Origin: JBBQBM01 sp038317375
Lineage (GTDB): Bacteria > Patescibacteriota > Saccharimonadia > Saccharimonadales > JAGQMS01
Reading direction: 5' to 3'
Length of the DNA stretch: 19,441 nucleotides
Assembly: GCA_038317375.1 (NCBI GenBank)
Contig: JBBQBM010000004.1
Coordinates: 1 to 19,441, forward strand
The position numbers and the translations under genes were made by a program. The notes under the pieces are model-generated. The model did not search any database, had not been told where the DNA came from, and saw only the letters and a program-made list of their open reading frames with translations. This document shows positions 8,868 to 15,618 of this stretch, in pieces (position 1 is the stretch's first letter; each line of letters begins with the position of its first letter).

Positions 8868-10424
8868 ATGTTCAAAAAAATAGTCTCAAACCTACCTTTC
8901 AACCCTAGCCTACTTCATCAACTGAGTTTTTATTCTAAGCGTCTACATCAAGAAGAAACAGTCCGAAGAACTGGAGTTATTTTTACGCTACTCGCCATAG
9001 GGGTACAATCTTTGGCCATCTTATCACCGGCCCAAGTTACACTCGCCACCGGTGAAGGAGATATTGTTTACGGAGCAAGGACTAAGCAACATATCATTAA
9101 CGCCCTAACCTCCGGTGTGGATTCACACGGCCGTGCCGATATTAAACAAATCTATGAGTACTATGGGGTTAGATTAGCCGACATCCAAGCTGCGGTCGCA
9201 ACAACAGTTAAGTCTCGTGAGCGAGAATATATTACAACTGGTCGTGGTATCTCACCTGGAATTAATATCCCAATTCAAATACCCGGAGTTACCACAACAC
9301 TTTATGAAAGATCACTAAACAACTGGGATATTAAATACTACGAAAACACCTACCCAGCCATCACAGGGACAGCTACCGGTGAGGGGAAGTTAAAAGGACG
9401 ACAGTTTTGGATATTACTAAGAGGCTGCGGAAACATTACCTTCGCTCCAATACCTAAGAACCCGAAGATCGAAATCGCTAAGACCCGCTCCGGGAACGAA
9501 TCACTTAAAGCAGGCGATGTGGTGAATTATAGGATCGAGTTCCGAAACTCTGGTGAAGCAGTCGCAAACAACGTTGATATAACCGATTTACTGGCAAGTA
9601 ACCTAGAATTTATAAGCCAATCTAGCTCGATCCCTCTAAACTTCACTAAATCTGGAAACCGCTTACAATGGACCCTTCCGGCCTTGGAGCCAACCCAGAG
9701 CTGGCACTATATAAGCCTGAGGGTGAAGGTACTAAAGGTATTGGTTGACAACGGTGAACTTTGTAACGTTGCCACGATGTCGGCCACCAATGGTGGTTCC
9801 GTGGAGGCGAGAAACTGTGGCGTTCAGGTGATAGATAAATACCCACGCCCTGTTTTTGGTAAGAAAGTCAGTAACCTTACTCAAAAGATAGACGACGCTA
9901 ACAATACCCTAGCAAATGCCGGAGACACCCTAGAATACACACTGTCTGTCTCAAACATCGGTAATCAGGATGCTGATAACTACGTTATCGACTCTGATTC
10001 AATTATAGATATTCTGGAATACGCCGACTTGGTTAGCTACGAAAGTGGTAGCTATGATAAGGTGAACCAGCGTATCACCTGGCCCGCCACAACTATCCCA
10101 GCAGGTGGTACTGTCCTCAAGAAGTTCCAAGTAAAGATAAAATCGCCACTACCTACTACCGTGACATCGCTATCTGACCCAACATCGTTCGATCATAAAT
10201 TACGAAACGAATTCGGTGGAAACGTAGTTGTTGTTAACCTGGACACGCCTTTAATAAGTAAGACATACGAGATAACCACCACCAAGATACCAAACACCGG
10301 CCCGGGCTCGAGTATCCTGGTGAGCCTTCTAGCGGTTATGGTGGTTGGCTATTTCTATTCACGAAGTCGACTATTAGCCAAAGAGGTTGATATTATTAAG
10401 GCAGAACAGACGGCGGGAGCATAA
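8868..10424 (+). CDS. Exported DUF11-repeat surface protein with sortase-like tail
   Basis: 518 aa. A basic N-terminal region of about 35 residues precedes a hydrophobic segment (36-53) acting as signal peptide or anchor. Residues 62-190 form a domain with DIKQIYEYYGV and FWILLRGCGNITF; I recall similar segments in other saccharibacterial exported proteins but know no function. Two DUF11-type beta-sandwich repeats follow (about 200-320 and 330-460), each with an AGD...Y...N.G pattern (AGDVVNYRIEFRNSG; AGDTLEYTLSVSNIG). The C terminus has IPNTGPG (474-480), a hydrophobic stretch (481-497) and basic RSR, like an LPXTG sorting signal, but with an extra 17-residue tail. Inferred to be a cell-surface protein, possibly for host contact. 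It is followed after one nucleotide by a membrane-protein gene. Confidence 0.85.
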   Translation: MFKKIVSNLPFNPSLLHQLSFYSKRLHQEETVRRTGVIFTLLAIGVQSLAILSPAQVTLATGEGDIVYGARTKQHIINALTSGVDSHGRADIKQIYEYYGVRLADIQAAVATTVKSREREYITTGRGISPGINIPIQIPGVTTTLYERSLNNWDIKYYENTYPAITGTATGEGKLKGRQFWILLRGCGNITFAPIPKNPKIEIAKTRSGNESLKAGDVVNYRIEFRNSGEAVANNVDITDLLASNLEFISQSSSIPLNFTKSGNRLQWTLPALEPTQSWHYISLRVKVLKVLVDNGELCNVATMSATNGGSVEARNCGVQVIDKYPRPVFGKKVSNLTQKIDDANNTLANAGDTLEYTLSVSNIGNQDADNYVIDSDSIIDILEYADLVSYESGSYDKVNQRITWPATTIPAGGTVLKKFQVKIKSPLPTTVTSLSDPTSFDHKLRNEFGGNVVVVNLDTPLISKTYEITTTKIPNTGPGSSILVSLLAVMVVGYFYSRSRLLAKEVDIIKAEQTAGA

Positions 10425-10425
10425 A

Positions 10426-10986
10426 ATGGGCGAGAAGCTTAAAAGTTCAGAAAAAGAAGCGGGACACGAATACCAACAACCGAATATTGAAGCTGCGGAA
10501 ATAAAAGGTCCACAAGCCGTGGAGAAGATTGAAGTACTGGACGTAAGTGAAGCAAGGTCGGCCATAGAAGAGGCTAAGCCGGTGGCAAAAGAAATTGTGA
10601 ATGAAAAACCTGAGCTGGACAAGGATAATGGTTCCAGCGACGTAAGGTGGTGGAGCAAAGAGTTGGGTCGTCAGAACCTAGACAGAACTCTTACTTCGGT
10701 TCGTCGAAATCTTTCGGCCCCAGAAAGACAGTTAAGTAAATTTATTCATAAACCAGTCGTCGAAAAGGTCAGTGATCTGGGTGGAAAAACTCTCGCACGC
10801 CCTTCTGGTATTTTGCTCGGAGGGATATTCTCCTTTGTGGGCAGTCTGGGTGTCTACCTTCTGGCGCGGCATATGGGTGGAGAGCTGCATTATAGTATTT
10901 TTGCAGCCACCTTTGTATTAGGTTACTTGCTTGGCCTGATCGTCGAGCTAGTCTGGCGCATATTATCTCGAAAAAAATCTTCTTGA
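10426..10986 (+). CDS. Two-TM membrane protein of unknown function
   Basis: 186 aa from the ATG one base after the upstream stop; a GGCGGGAG ribosome site lies in the end of the upstream gene. An in-frame non-ATG extension of 13 codons inside that gene is less likely. Residues 1-70 are charged, low-complexity and probably disordered. Residues 75-125 are basic and helical (WWSKELGRQNLDRTLTSVRR, then LSAPERQLSKFIHKPVV). Two membrane helices lie at about 127-147 and 155-178, ending in a basic tail. It looks like a cytoplasmic N terminus with a C-terminal membrane hairpin. No named family was recognised, although the ERQLSKFIHKPVV-to-TM arrangement seems familiar from other Saccharibacteria. It is co-transcribed with the DUF11 gene and may serve in export or anchoring; that is a guess. 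Confidence 0.8.
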   Translation: MGEKLKSSEKEAGHEYQQPNIEAAEIKGPQAVEKIEVLDVSEARSAIEEAKPVAKEIVNEKPELDKDNGSSDVRWWSKELGRQNLDRTLTSVRRNLSAPERQLSKFIHKPVVEKVSDLGGKTLARPSGILLGGIFSFVGSLGVYLLARHMGGELHYSIFAATFVLGYLLGLIVELVWRILSRKKSS

Positions 10987-11012
10987 AGGGGTGTGTCCAG
11001 TACCGCCTATTG

Positions 11013-13835
11013 CTAGTCTCTTGCTATGTGTACTGTGTTCTCTTCAGTTAAGTGCCCGCTACTATCCGTTTTAGCAATGACCTTTTGATCAACTACAACG
11101 GTTGGCTGGAGTGGTGTGGGCTGAGAAAGTACATTGCTGGTTGGAGTTACTGTGCTTTGTCCCGGAATATTCTGCATGATTGGCTGGGCAATTTGTGGCG
11201 ACGATATAGATCCTGGGCTGATGGGCCCACCTGGATTCGAAGCACGTGTTTGGCGCTTTGCCATCCAGTCATCCAAAAAGGACGAACTACCAGGCTTCGG
11301 TACTGTAGCTTGAGGACCAAGAGGTCGAGGTGGAGGTGGGAACCCCGAGCTTGTTGGATTTGGTCCGAGTGGACCTAGGGGTCTTTGGGGCTCTTTTGTC
11401 GCTAGGCGTCCAAATATCTCAGCGCTAACTACAGCTCTAGGCCGTCCATATTTGGCCGCAGACAGCTGTTTAAGGGCCGTCACGAGCTTTTGGTTGTCTG
11501 TTCTGATAAGAGGCAACGTCGCCATACTAAATGGCTGTGAAGGCACGCCCTGTATGAGCATACGAACAATTACATTTTGGTTGGGTATCCGTTGTAAATC
11601 ATCGGCATCAAAAATTGGCTGGAAAATCTTGGTTAAAGCCTCGGCATCTTGAGTTCCTACCCTAAAGGCAATGATTGTACCGACGTTCCCAAACACCGCA
11701 TCACGAATTTCTTCTGTTAATTGTGTAGTGAATTGGTTAGCAACAATTAGGTTTAGCCCGTACTTCCTAGCTTCGCTTAGTATGGTTGCAAAAGACTCGG
11801 TTGAGTAGTTTTGAAACTCATCTACATATAGAGAGAAGTCAGACCTGTCCGCTTCGTCCATATTTGCACGGCTCATTGCTGCAGCCTGAAATTTCATCAC
11901 AAAAATCATACCCAGCAACCTAGAGTTGAGTTCACCCGCTCGACCTTTACTTAAGTTAACCAGCAGTATCTTTTTATTATCCATAATCTCGCGTAAGTTA
12001 TAGGCACTCTTAGTCTGACCGATTATATTTCGCATCATCTCATTACTTGCAAATGCTCCGAATTTACTAGCCACCCAGCTATTAACTTCGCCTGCTTCGT
12101 TAGAACGTTGCGACGCCGGCCATTCTTTTGTCCAAAAATCTAAAACGTTTTTATCGGTAACATATTGCAGTTTTTCTTTCATAAATTCGCTGTCTACTAG
12201 TAGTTTCGGTATATCAACGAAGGTTCCCCCTTTAGGGTCAGACATTAGTAGAAGCGCGCAGTTGCGAAAGATATGCTCGAGCCTAGCGCCTACCATACCC
12301 TGACGATTAGGGTCATATAGGGCATAGATCATACTTATGGCCTCTTGGATCAGAAAGTCTTTTTGGTCGGGGTTGTCAAATTCAAACAGATTCAACCCTA
12401 ACGGATAGTCCATATCGGCCGGAGAAAAGTAAATGATGTCTTCCGTACGTTCCCTGGGAACCATAGAAAGCAAATCATCGACAGCATCGCCGTGCGGATC
12501 GATAAAGGCAAAACCACCCCCACTCAGCATGTCCTGAAGGGCTAAATTCTTCATCAAAAATGATTTACCCGTACCTGTCTGCCCAACTATATACACATGT
12601 CGTCGCCTATCGCCAGGATCAAGGTTGATGCGTTTTTTGATCCCTCGAAAAAGATTGTAGCCAAGGACAAGTCCCTTGTCAGATATGTTCCTTGGACCAT
12701 CGACTTGCTTGCTAGCCTGTCTTTCAAGTTGTGTTGTCGGAATATTACTTTGGTCGGGAAAATGGAATAAGCTAGATAGCTCAACTACATTTAGAATGTT
12801 GCTGGTGTGCTCTTGGGGGAAGAACCTCAAGATAAAAGCCGTTACGAAACTGTCGATATCTTTAGCCGGCGCAAACTTGAAGCCGTTCCGCCCAGGGGCG
12901 TCGAATAGCGAAAAAGTCGCATTGATGTTACTTAACACCGCCTGAGATCTTTGGGCGATATTTGAAGACGCTACAACCCTGATGAGCACCTCAAACCCTG
13001 GGTGCCTAGTCTTATCCTCGATAGAATCGACCAAGGACTGCTCTATAGCAGACAGTTGTTTAGGCTCCCCCCCTGACCCCTTTTCTTCTGGTGGTTTTAC
13101 TGGTGCAACAACGATTTGTTTTAGCCAGGATAGGGCCGCCCCACTACCTTTTTTATTATCCGTACCTTTGCGTTTTTTCGAAGCAATTCCCAGGGCAAAC
13201 TTCCTCCAACCGCTATGAGCTGGTCGCAATAATATCTGGATTCCTACACCATCTTCTTTATTGAGTGTAGATAAAGAGTTTAGTAAAGACTGCATGGTGT
13301 CTCGTTTTGTATCTTGATAGGTAGCGATTGGATAGGCGTATGACTCTTTCAGGACTAATTCGCCGCCAATCGTACCGCTAAGTTTACCTATTGGGCTAAA
13401 AACATTATGCTCATGAACTTCTTGAAGACTTACCGACGGATAAGCACTGACGAACGCTTGTTCTACCAAAGTAACTAACGGTAAGGGGACGGCTGTATAA
13501 AAATGCACAAATCCGTCAATCGCTATAATTTCTAGGCTGATGTGTCTTTGGCCGTAAAAATTTGTCTTAAAACCCTTTTTAGCGATGCTCGCCAGGATGT
13601 CGTACAAGACCTGCGCTCTTGATATATTCTCGTCTACTAGATCGCGATTATCGCGCCCACCGGCATCAATATCCGAGCTTGGCGGAGGCAGGTGTATTAA
13701 TAGTGGCACCATCTTTAGGCCACGTTCATAGTTCTTAGCTTCTCTTAACTTCTTCCTGGAGACTATGTACATCAGAAATCCAAAAATAACAGCGACGGCC
13801 AATAAAATACTTAAGGTAATAATTATGCCATTCAT
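11013..13835 (-). CDS. Membrane-anchored VirD4/TraG-like (HerA-FtsK superfamily) ATPase
   Basis: 940 aa. One N-terminal membrane helix (about 4-25) is followed by a poorly conserved region to about 400. The motor domain has Walker A GQTGTGKS (418-425), FIDPHGD (444-450), and Walker B FSLYVDEFQNY (667-677, Asp672-Glu673), then LSEARKYGLNLIVANQ (686-701), typical of type IV coupling proteins and TraG/DUF87 ATPases. The C-terminal 120 residues are Pro/Gly/Ser-rich (PLGPLGPN, PPPPRPLGPQ) and probably disordered. Such ATPases pump DNA or protein across membranes. No relaxase, VirB4 or other conjugation gene is nearby, so a chromosomal saccharibacterial role, in secretion, pili or DNA handling, is likelier than plasmid transfer. 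It is last of a three-gene operon and converges on the gene ending at 10986, 26 bp away, without a visible terminator. Confidence 0.88.
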   Translation of the reverse strand: MNGIIITLSILLAVAVIFGFLMYIVSRKKLREAKNYERGLKMVPLLIHLPPPSSDIDAGGRDNRDLVDENISRAQVLYDILASIAKKGFKTNFYGQRHISLEIIAIDGFVHFYTAVPLPLVTLVEQAFVSAYPSVSLQEVHEHNVFSPIGKLSGTIGGELVLKESYAYPIATYQDTKRDTMQSLLNSLSTLNKEDGVGIQILLRPAHSGWRKFALGIASKKRKGTDNKKGSGAALSWLKQIVVAPVKPPEEKGSGGEPKQLSAIEQSLVDSIEDKTRHPGFEVLIRVVASSNIAQRSQAVLSNINATFSLFDAPGRNGFKFAPAKDIDSFVTAFILRFFPQEHTSNILNVVELSSLFHFPDQSNIPTTQLERQASKQVDGPRNISDKGLVLGYNLFRGIKKRINLDPGDRRRHVYIVGQTGTGKSFLMKNLALQDMLSGGGFAFIDPHGDAVDDLLSMVPRERTEDIIYFSPADMDYPLGLNLFEFDNPDQKDFLIQEAISMIYALYDPNRQGMVGARLEHIFRNCALLLMSDPKGGTFVDIPKLLVDSEFMKEKLQYVTDKNVLDFWTKEWPASQRSNEAGEVNSWVASKFGAFASNEMMRNIIGQTKSAYNLREIMDNKKILLVNLSKGRAGELNSRLLGMIFVMKFQAAAMSRANMDEADRSDFSLYVDEFQNYSTESFATILSEARKYGLNLIVANQFTTQLTEEIRDAVFGNVGTIIAFRVGTQDAEALTKIFQPIFDADDLQRIPNQNVIVRMLIQGVPSQPFSMATLPLIRTDNQKLVTALKQLSAAKYGRPRAVVSAEIFGRLATKEPQRPLGPLGPNPTSSGFPPPPRPLGPQATVPKPGSSSFLDDWMAKRQTRASNPGGPISPGSISSPQIAQPIMQNIPGQSTVTPTSNVLSQPTPLQPTVVVDQKVIAKTDSSGHLTEENTVHIARD

Positions 13836-13866
13836 TGTGCTTTGATTTCTCTAAGAACTCCCCCTC

Positions 13867-14274
13867 TTAAGAACTTTCCAGTACTTCCTCTGTAGCCTTC
13901 GCTTCTTTGTTAAAGCGTTTCTTCAAATACTCAGCTTTAAATTTACTTAGTTCGTTGCTTTGTTCACTAGGGTTATTCCTGGTCTTATCAACTATCACCT
14001 TAGCCTTAGTCACCCATTCTTTTTCTATTACATCTGAGTCGTCGGCGCCAACAATGTCGTCTTGATCATCTGTTACTGCTACCGGGCCTGTCTGTGCTAC
14101 AGCATACTGGGAAGGATCGACAGCCGGCATAGCCGTACTTGGCCCAGGAGACACCTTGTCCGCGGTACTAGTTTTACCCTCCAAACCAGTATGAGCCTCT
14201 GATGACTCTACCCCTAATTCAGGACTCGGCATTGGTATAGGTAATTCTGGTGATGGGTTCGAAGATCCGTTCAT
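13867..14274 (-). CDS. Small acidic hypothetical protein upstream of the ATPase
   Basis: 135 aa. The first about 75 residues are rich in Pro, Ser, Glu and Ala and look disordered. Residues 76-128 contain DDSDVIEKEWVTKAKVIVDK and a charged helical stretch (SNELSKFKAEYLKKRF). There is no signal peptide or membrane segment. It ends 31 nt before the ATPase start and begins 35 nt after the small membrane protein, so the three genes probably form one operon. An AAAGG lies almost directly against the ATG, an unusually short ribosome-site spacing. A partner or regulator of the downstream ATPase is possible; no family was recognised. Confidence 0.72.
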   Translation of the reverse strand: MNGSSNPSPELPIPMPSPELGVESSEAHTGLEGKTSTADKVSPGPSTAMPAVDPSQYAVAQTGPVAVTDDQDDIVGADDSDVIEKEWVTKAKVIVDKTRNNPSEQSNELSKFKAEYLKKRFNKEAKATEEVLESS

Positions 14275-14309
14275 GCCTTTAGTATATCAAAATAACCCTT
14301 GTATAAGTT

Positions 14310-14642
14310 TTAACTTTTCGCCTTTGAGACATACCAGCCCACCAAGCCCAAAACAGAAGATATTAGTACTAGTTCGATTGGTCTTAATGCTTGGAATGTG
14401 ATTAGTATTTGAGAAGATACGACCACGCACGCTGTTACAAAGGCTAGTTTAGCCAATTTCTTCGAGTTATAACCTAAAAAGTTAATCAGAGCCTGAAGGG
14501 CAAATAATACAAAGCCGAACAAAGATAGGAAAAACAGGATTATTATCCACCCTGAGTTAATAGATGGAGAGGTAAAGCCCACTAACACTAAAGTTATAGA
14601 TAGACAGATGAGTGCTAGAGAAGTGGTGGTTTTTTTATTCAT
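14310..14642 (-). CDS. Small four-TM membrane protein
   Basis: 110 aa from the ATG at 14642 (MNKKTTTSLALICLSITLVL). The reading frame stays open 17 codons further upstream, but that extension would cross the likely -10 element at 14670-14675 and adds non-hydrophobic sequence, so the internal ATG is preferred. Four hydrophobic segments at about 8-23, 31-53, 64-83 and 87-105 leave almost no soluble domain; the C terminus is basic (SKAKS). It is first in the operon with the acidic protein and the VirD4-like ATPase, which suggests a membrane partner of that ATPase. No family was recognised. Confidence 0.7.
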   Translation of the reverse strand: MNKKTTTSLALICLSITLVLVGFTSPSINSGWIIILFFLSLFGFVLFALQALINFLGYNSKKLAKLAFVTACVVVSSQILITFQALRPIELVLISSVLGLVGWYVSKAKS

Positions 14643-14677
14643 TGTGTATACCCTGCAGGACTGACGTACATTATATA

Positions 14678-14867
14678 TACAAAAAGGGCGCAACCTACGA
14701 ATAAGCTACGCACCCTATTGTTTATCGTTTTGGTAAAACCGCCCTGATCAAAATGACTATATGGCGCTTACCGCAACGTATGTGACTGACCGCTCTTCAT
14801 AAGAAGAGCGCTACCCATATCTCCCTCCCGAAAGACTGTTTTTTGCTGGTTTTTGTGTTTATCCAAC
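14678..14867 (-). ncRNA. Candidate structured RNA of about 190 nt upstream of the ATPase operon
   Basis: A promoter (14874-14902) and a terminator-like hairpin (14686-14715 followed by five U) delimit a transcript of about 190 nt without a plausible ORF. Visible structure: hairpin CGCTCTT-loop-AAGAGCG at 14791-14810; a 6-bp stem AUAUGG (14815-14820) with CCAUAU (14759-14764), which encloses it and could extend with CGCU/AGCG only if that hairpin opens; and a small GTTTT-ACC-AAAAC hairpin around 14730-14742. The mutually exclusive pairing and the terminator in front of a gene would fit a riboswitch or attenuator, but a free small RNA is equally possible. I could not match it to 6S, SRP, tmRNA or a known riboswitch. 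Confidence 0.45.
14681..14715 (-). terminator. Terminator-like hairpin before the membrane-protein gene
   Basis: The transcript GGGUGCG...UGCGCCC forms a 7-bp stem (two G-U pairs) with a large loop of about 16 nt, followed by UUUUU. It lies about 40 nt upstream of the ATG at 14642, with a TATAAT (14670-14675) just after it. The loop size makes it a moderate, not a textbook, terminator. Confidence 0.45.
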
Positions 14868-14873
14868 TCATAC

Positions 14874-14902
14874 AATTTAGCACAAGGGTTATGAATTGTC
14901 AA
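14874..14902 (-). promoter_or_regulatory. Promoter of the RNA/leader upstream of the ATPase operon
   Basis: Minus-strand consensus -35 TTGACA (14897-14902), a 17-nt spacer and -10 TAAATT (14874-14879, four of six consensus bases). It would start RNA near 14867. The -35 overlaps the first copy of an 18-nt AT-rich direct repeat. Confidence 0.6.
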
Positions 14903-14984
14903 TATAATAATGTAGTTATTAATACTATGTTACTTCGTGAAGATTATTTAATATTAGATAAATATTAATATAATAATGTTGTTA
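14901..14984. repeat. AT-rich segment with an 18-nt direct repeat
   Basis: AATATAATAATGTAGTTA (14901-14918) recurs at 14967-14984 with one change, 66 nt apart, in almost pure A+T. It sits at the start of a stretch without a convincing gene (14903-15402). The remainder of that stretch holds only weak inverted repeats (for example ACGCCTTGG near 15029 with CCAGGCGT near 15132) and two very short ORFs that I do not believe. No DnaA-box cluster is visible, so an origin is not supported. Confidence 0.5.
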
Positions 14985-15402
14985 ATTTTATAACTAAGTC
15001 GCCACCCAACCTGGTAAATAAAAACGCCTTGGCAGATTTGTTACAGCACTAACTCGAAGCAAAGACAGTGGGTCAGAAAATTACAAAAAGACGTGGTATT
15101 TTGCACAAAAAAATAGCTTTTTTATGCTTTCCAGGCGTATGAAAACCCCACTTAGAACGATGTATGATGCACTTTTGCCATACATTAAATTCTCTTAACG
15201 CACTACTACATGGCGAATTATATGCATGACTAGAAGCTTGGGTGCAGTAGATGAATTATAAAAATGGTGTCATTTGACGTGCTCAGTTGAATGGTTAGGG
15301 AGCAATTCAGTTTAAATTAAGCGTTAGATTTAACATTAAAACTGCCCAATCTTTTAATTTAGTCAGTTTCTATATTAGTCTTAAAAAAGTTTTACACAGG
15401 AA

Positions 15403-15419
15403 AACATAACAATTATGTT
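15403..15419. promoter_or_regulatory. Palindrome overlapping a -35 element (possible operator)
   Basis: AACATAA-CAA-TTATGTT is a perfect 7-bp inverted repeat with a 3-nt centre whose right arm runs into the TTGACA at 15418. The position would let a bound protein block the promoter. This is inference from layout only. Confidence 0.4.
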
Positions 15420-15446
15420 GACAGCGCATTTGTTTAGTCATAAGAT
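15418..15446 (+). promoter_or_regulatory. Plus-strand promoter for a possible small RNA
   Basis: Consensus -35 TTGACA (15418-15423), 17-nt spacer, -10 TAAGAT (15441-15446). The predicted start, an A at about 15453, coincides with the first base of a hairpin. Confidence 0.6.
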
Positions 15447-15452
15447 TGGTTT

Positions 15453-15524
15453 AGCACTTGAACAAATAAAGTGCTCAAAAACAAAAAGTTCCCCATAACA
15501 ACGGCTTCTCGCAAGCCGTTGTTT
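15453..15524 (+). ncRNA. Candidate small RNA of about 70 nt upstream of comM
   Basis: Starting at the predicted transcription start, AGCACTT pairs with AAGTGCT (15453-15459, 15468-15474) to make a 5'-terminal stem-loop. A single-stranded A-rich linker with UUCCCC follows, then a perfect 11-bp hairpin with a CTCGC loop (15497-15523). A stem at +1, an unpaired C-rich centre and a 3' hairpin is the usual build of bacterial small RNAs. The U run after the hairpin is short (UUU), so RNA could continue to the stronger terminator at 15551-15581. A competing reading is a 27-codon ORF (15415-15498) ending at the same hairpin, without a good ribosome site. Confidence 0.4.
15497..15524 (+). terminator. 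Strong hairpin, possible terminator of the small RNA
   Basis: AACAACGGCTT pairs perfectly with AAGCCGTTGTT around a CTCGC loop, followed by T then CAT. The stem is stronger than the U run, so termination efficiency is uncertain. Confidence 0.55.
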
Positions 15525-15550
15525 CATACAAAAGCCAAAATAAAAACTAC

Positions 15551-15581
15551 AAGAATACGCCCATAAAGGGCGTATTCTTTT
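15551..15581 (+). terminator. Intrinsic terminator upstream of comM
   Basis: A 12-bp perfect stem (AAGAATACGCCC with GGGCGTATTCTT) with an ATAAA loop is followed by TTTT on the plus strand. On the minus strand it is followed by a broken U run, so it may act both ways. It insulates comM from upstream transcription; the comM start is only 38 nt downstream. Confidence 0.8.
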
Positions 15582-15606
15582 GGTAGTAAGTTAGGGAAAT
15601 TAGTTT

Positions 15607-15612
15607 TAGAAT
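15607..15612 (+). promoter_or_regulatory. -10 element of comM, probably giving a leaderless mRNA
   Basis: TAGAAT (five of six consensus bases) ends 6 nt before the comM ATG at 15619, so transcription would start at or next to the start codon. There is no Shine-Dalgarno sequence before the ATG and no clear -35 at the usual distance. This supports leaderless translation but is not proof. Confidence 0.45.
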
Positions 15613-15618
15613 ATTGAT

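Noticed and set aside
10387..10425. Upstream extension of the two-TM protein into the DUF11 gene.
   Set aside because: The ATG at 10426 has a ribosome site and sits one base after the upstream stop; the extension would need a non-ATG start inside the other gene.
14745..14830. tRNA-like stretch (GGGTAGCGCTC then a hairpin) on the minus strand.
   Set aside because: The anticodon-type loop has the wrong size, and there is no T arm (GGTTCGA) or acceptor stem.
14901..14984. CRISPR array or insertion-sequence ends.
   Set aside because: Only two copies of a low-complexity AT repeat, no regular spacers, no transposase.
14857..15000. Possible replication origin, because of AT-rich DNA and one DnaA-box-like TTATCCAAC.
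   Set aside because: Only a single imperfect box, and no dnaA or dnaN gene nearby.
15124..15198. Short ORF of 24 codons (with a longer open frame upstream) in the gene-poor region.
   Set aside because: No ribosome site, very short, AT-rich surroundings, and no recognisable sequence; likely chance.
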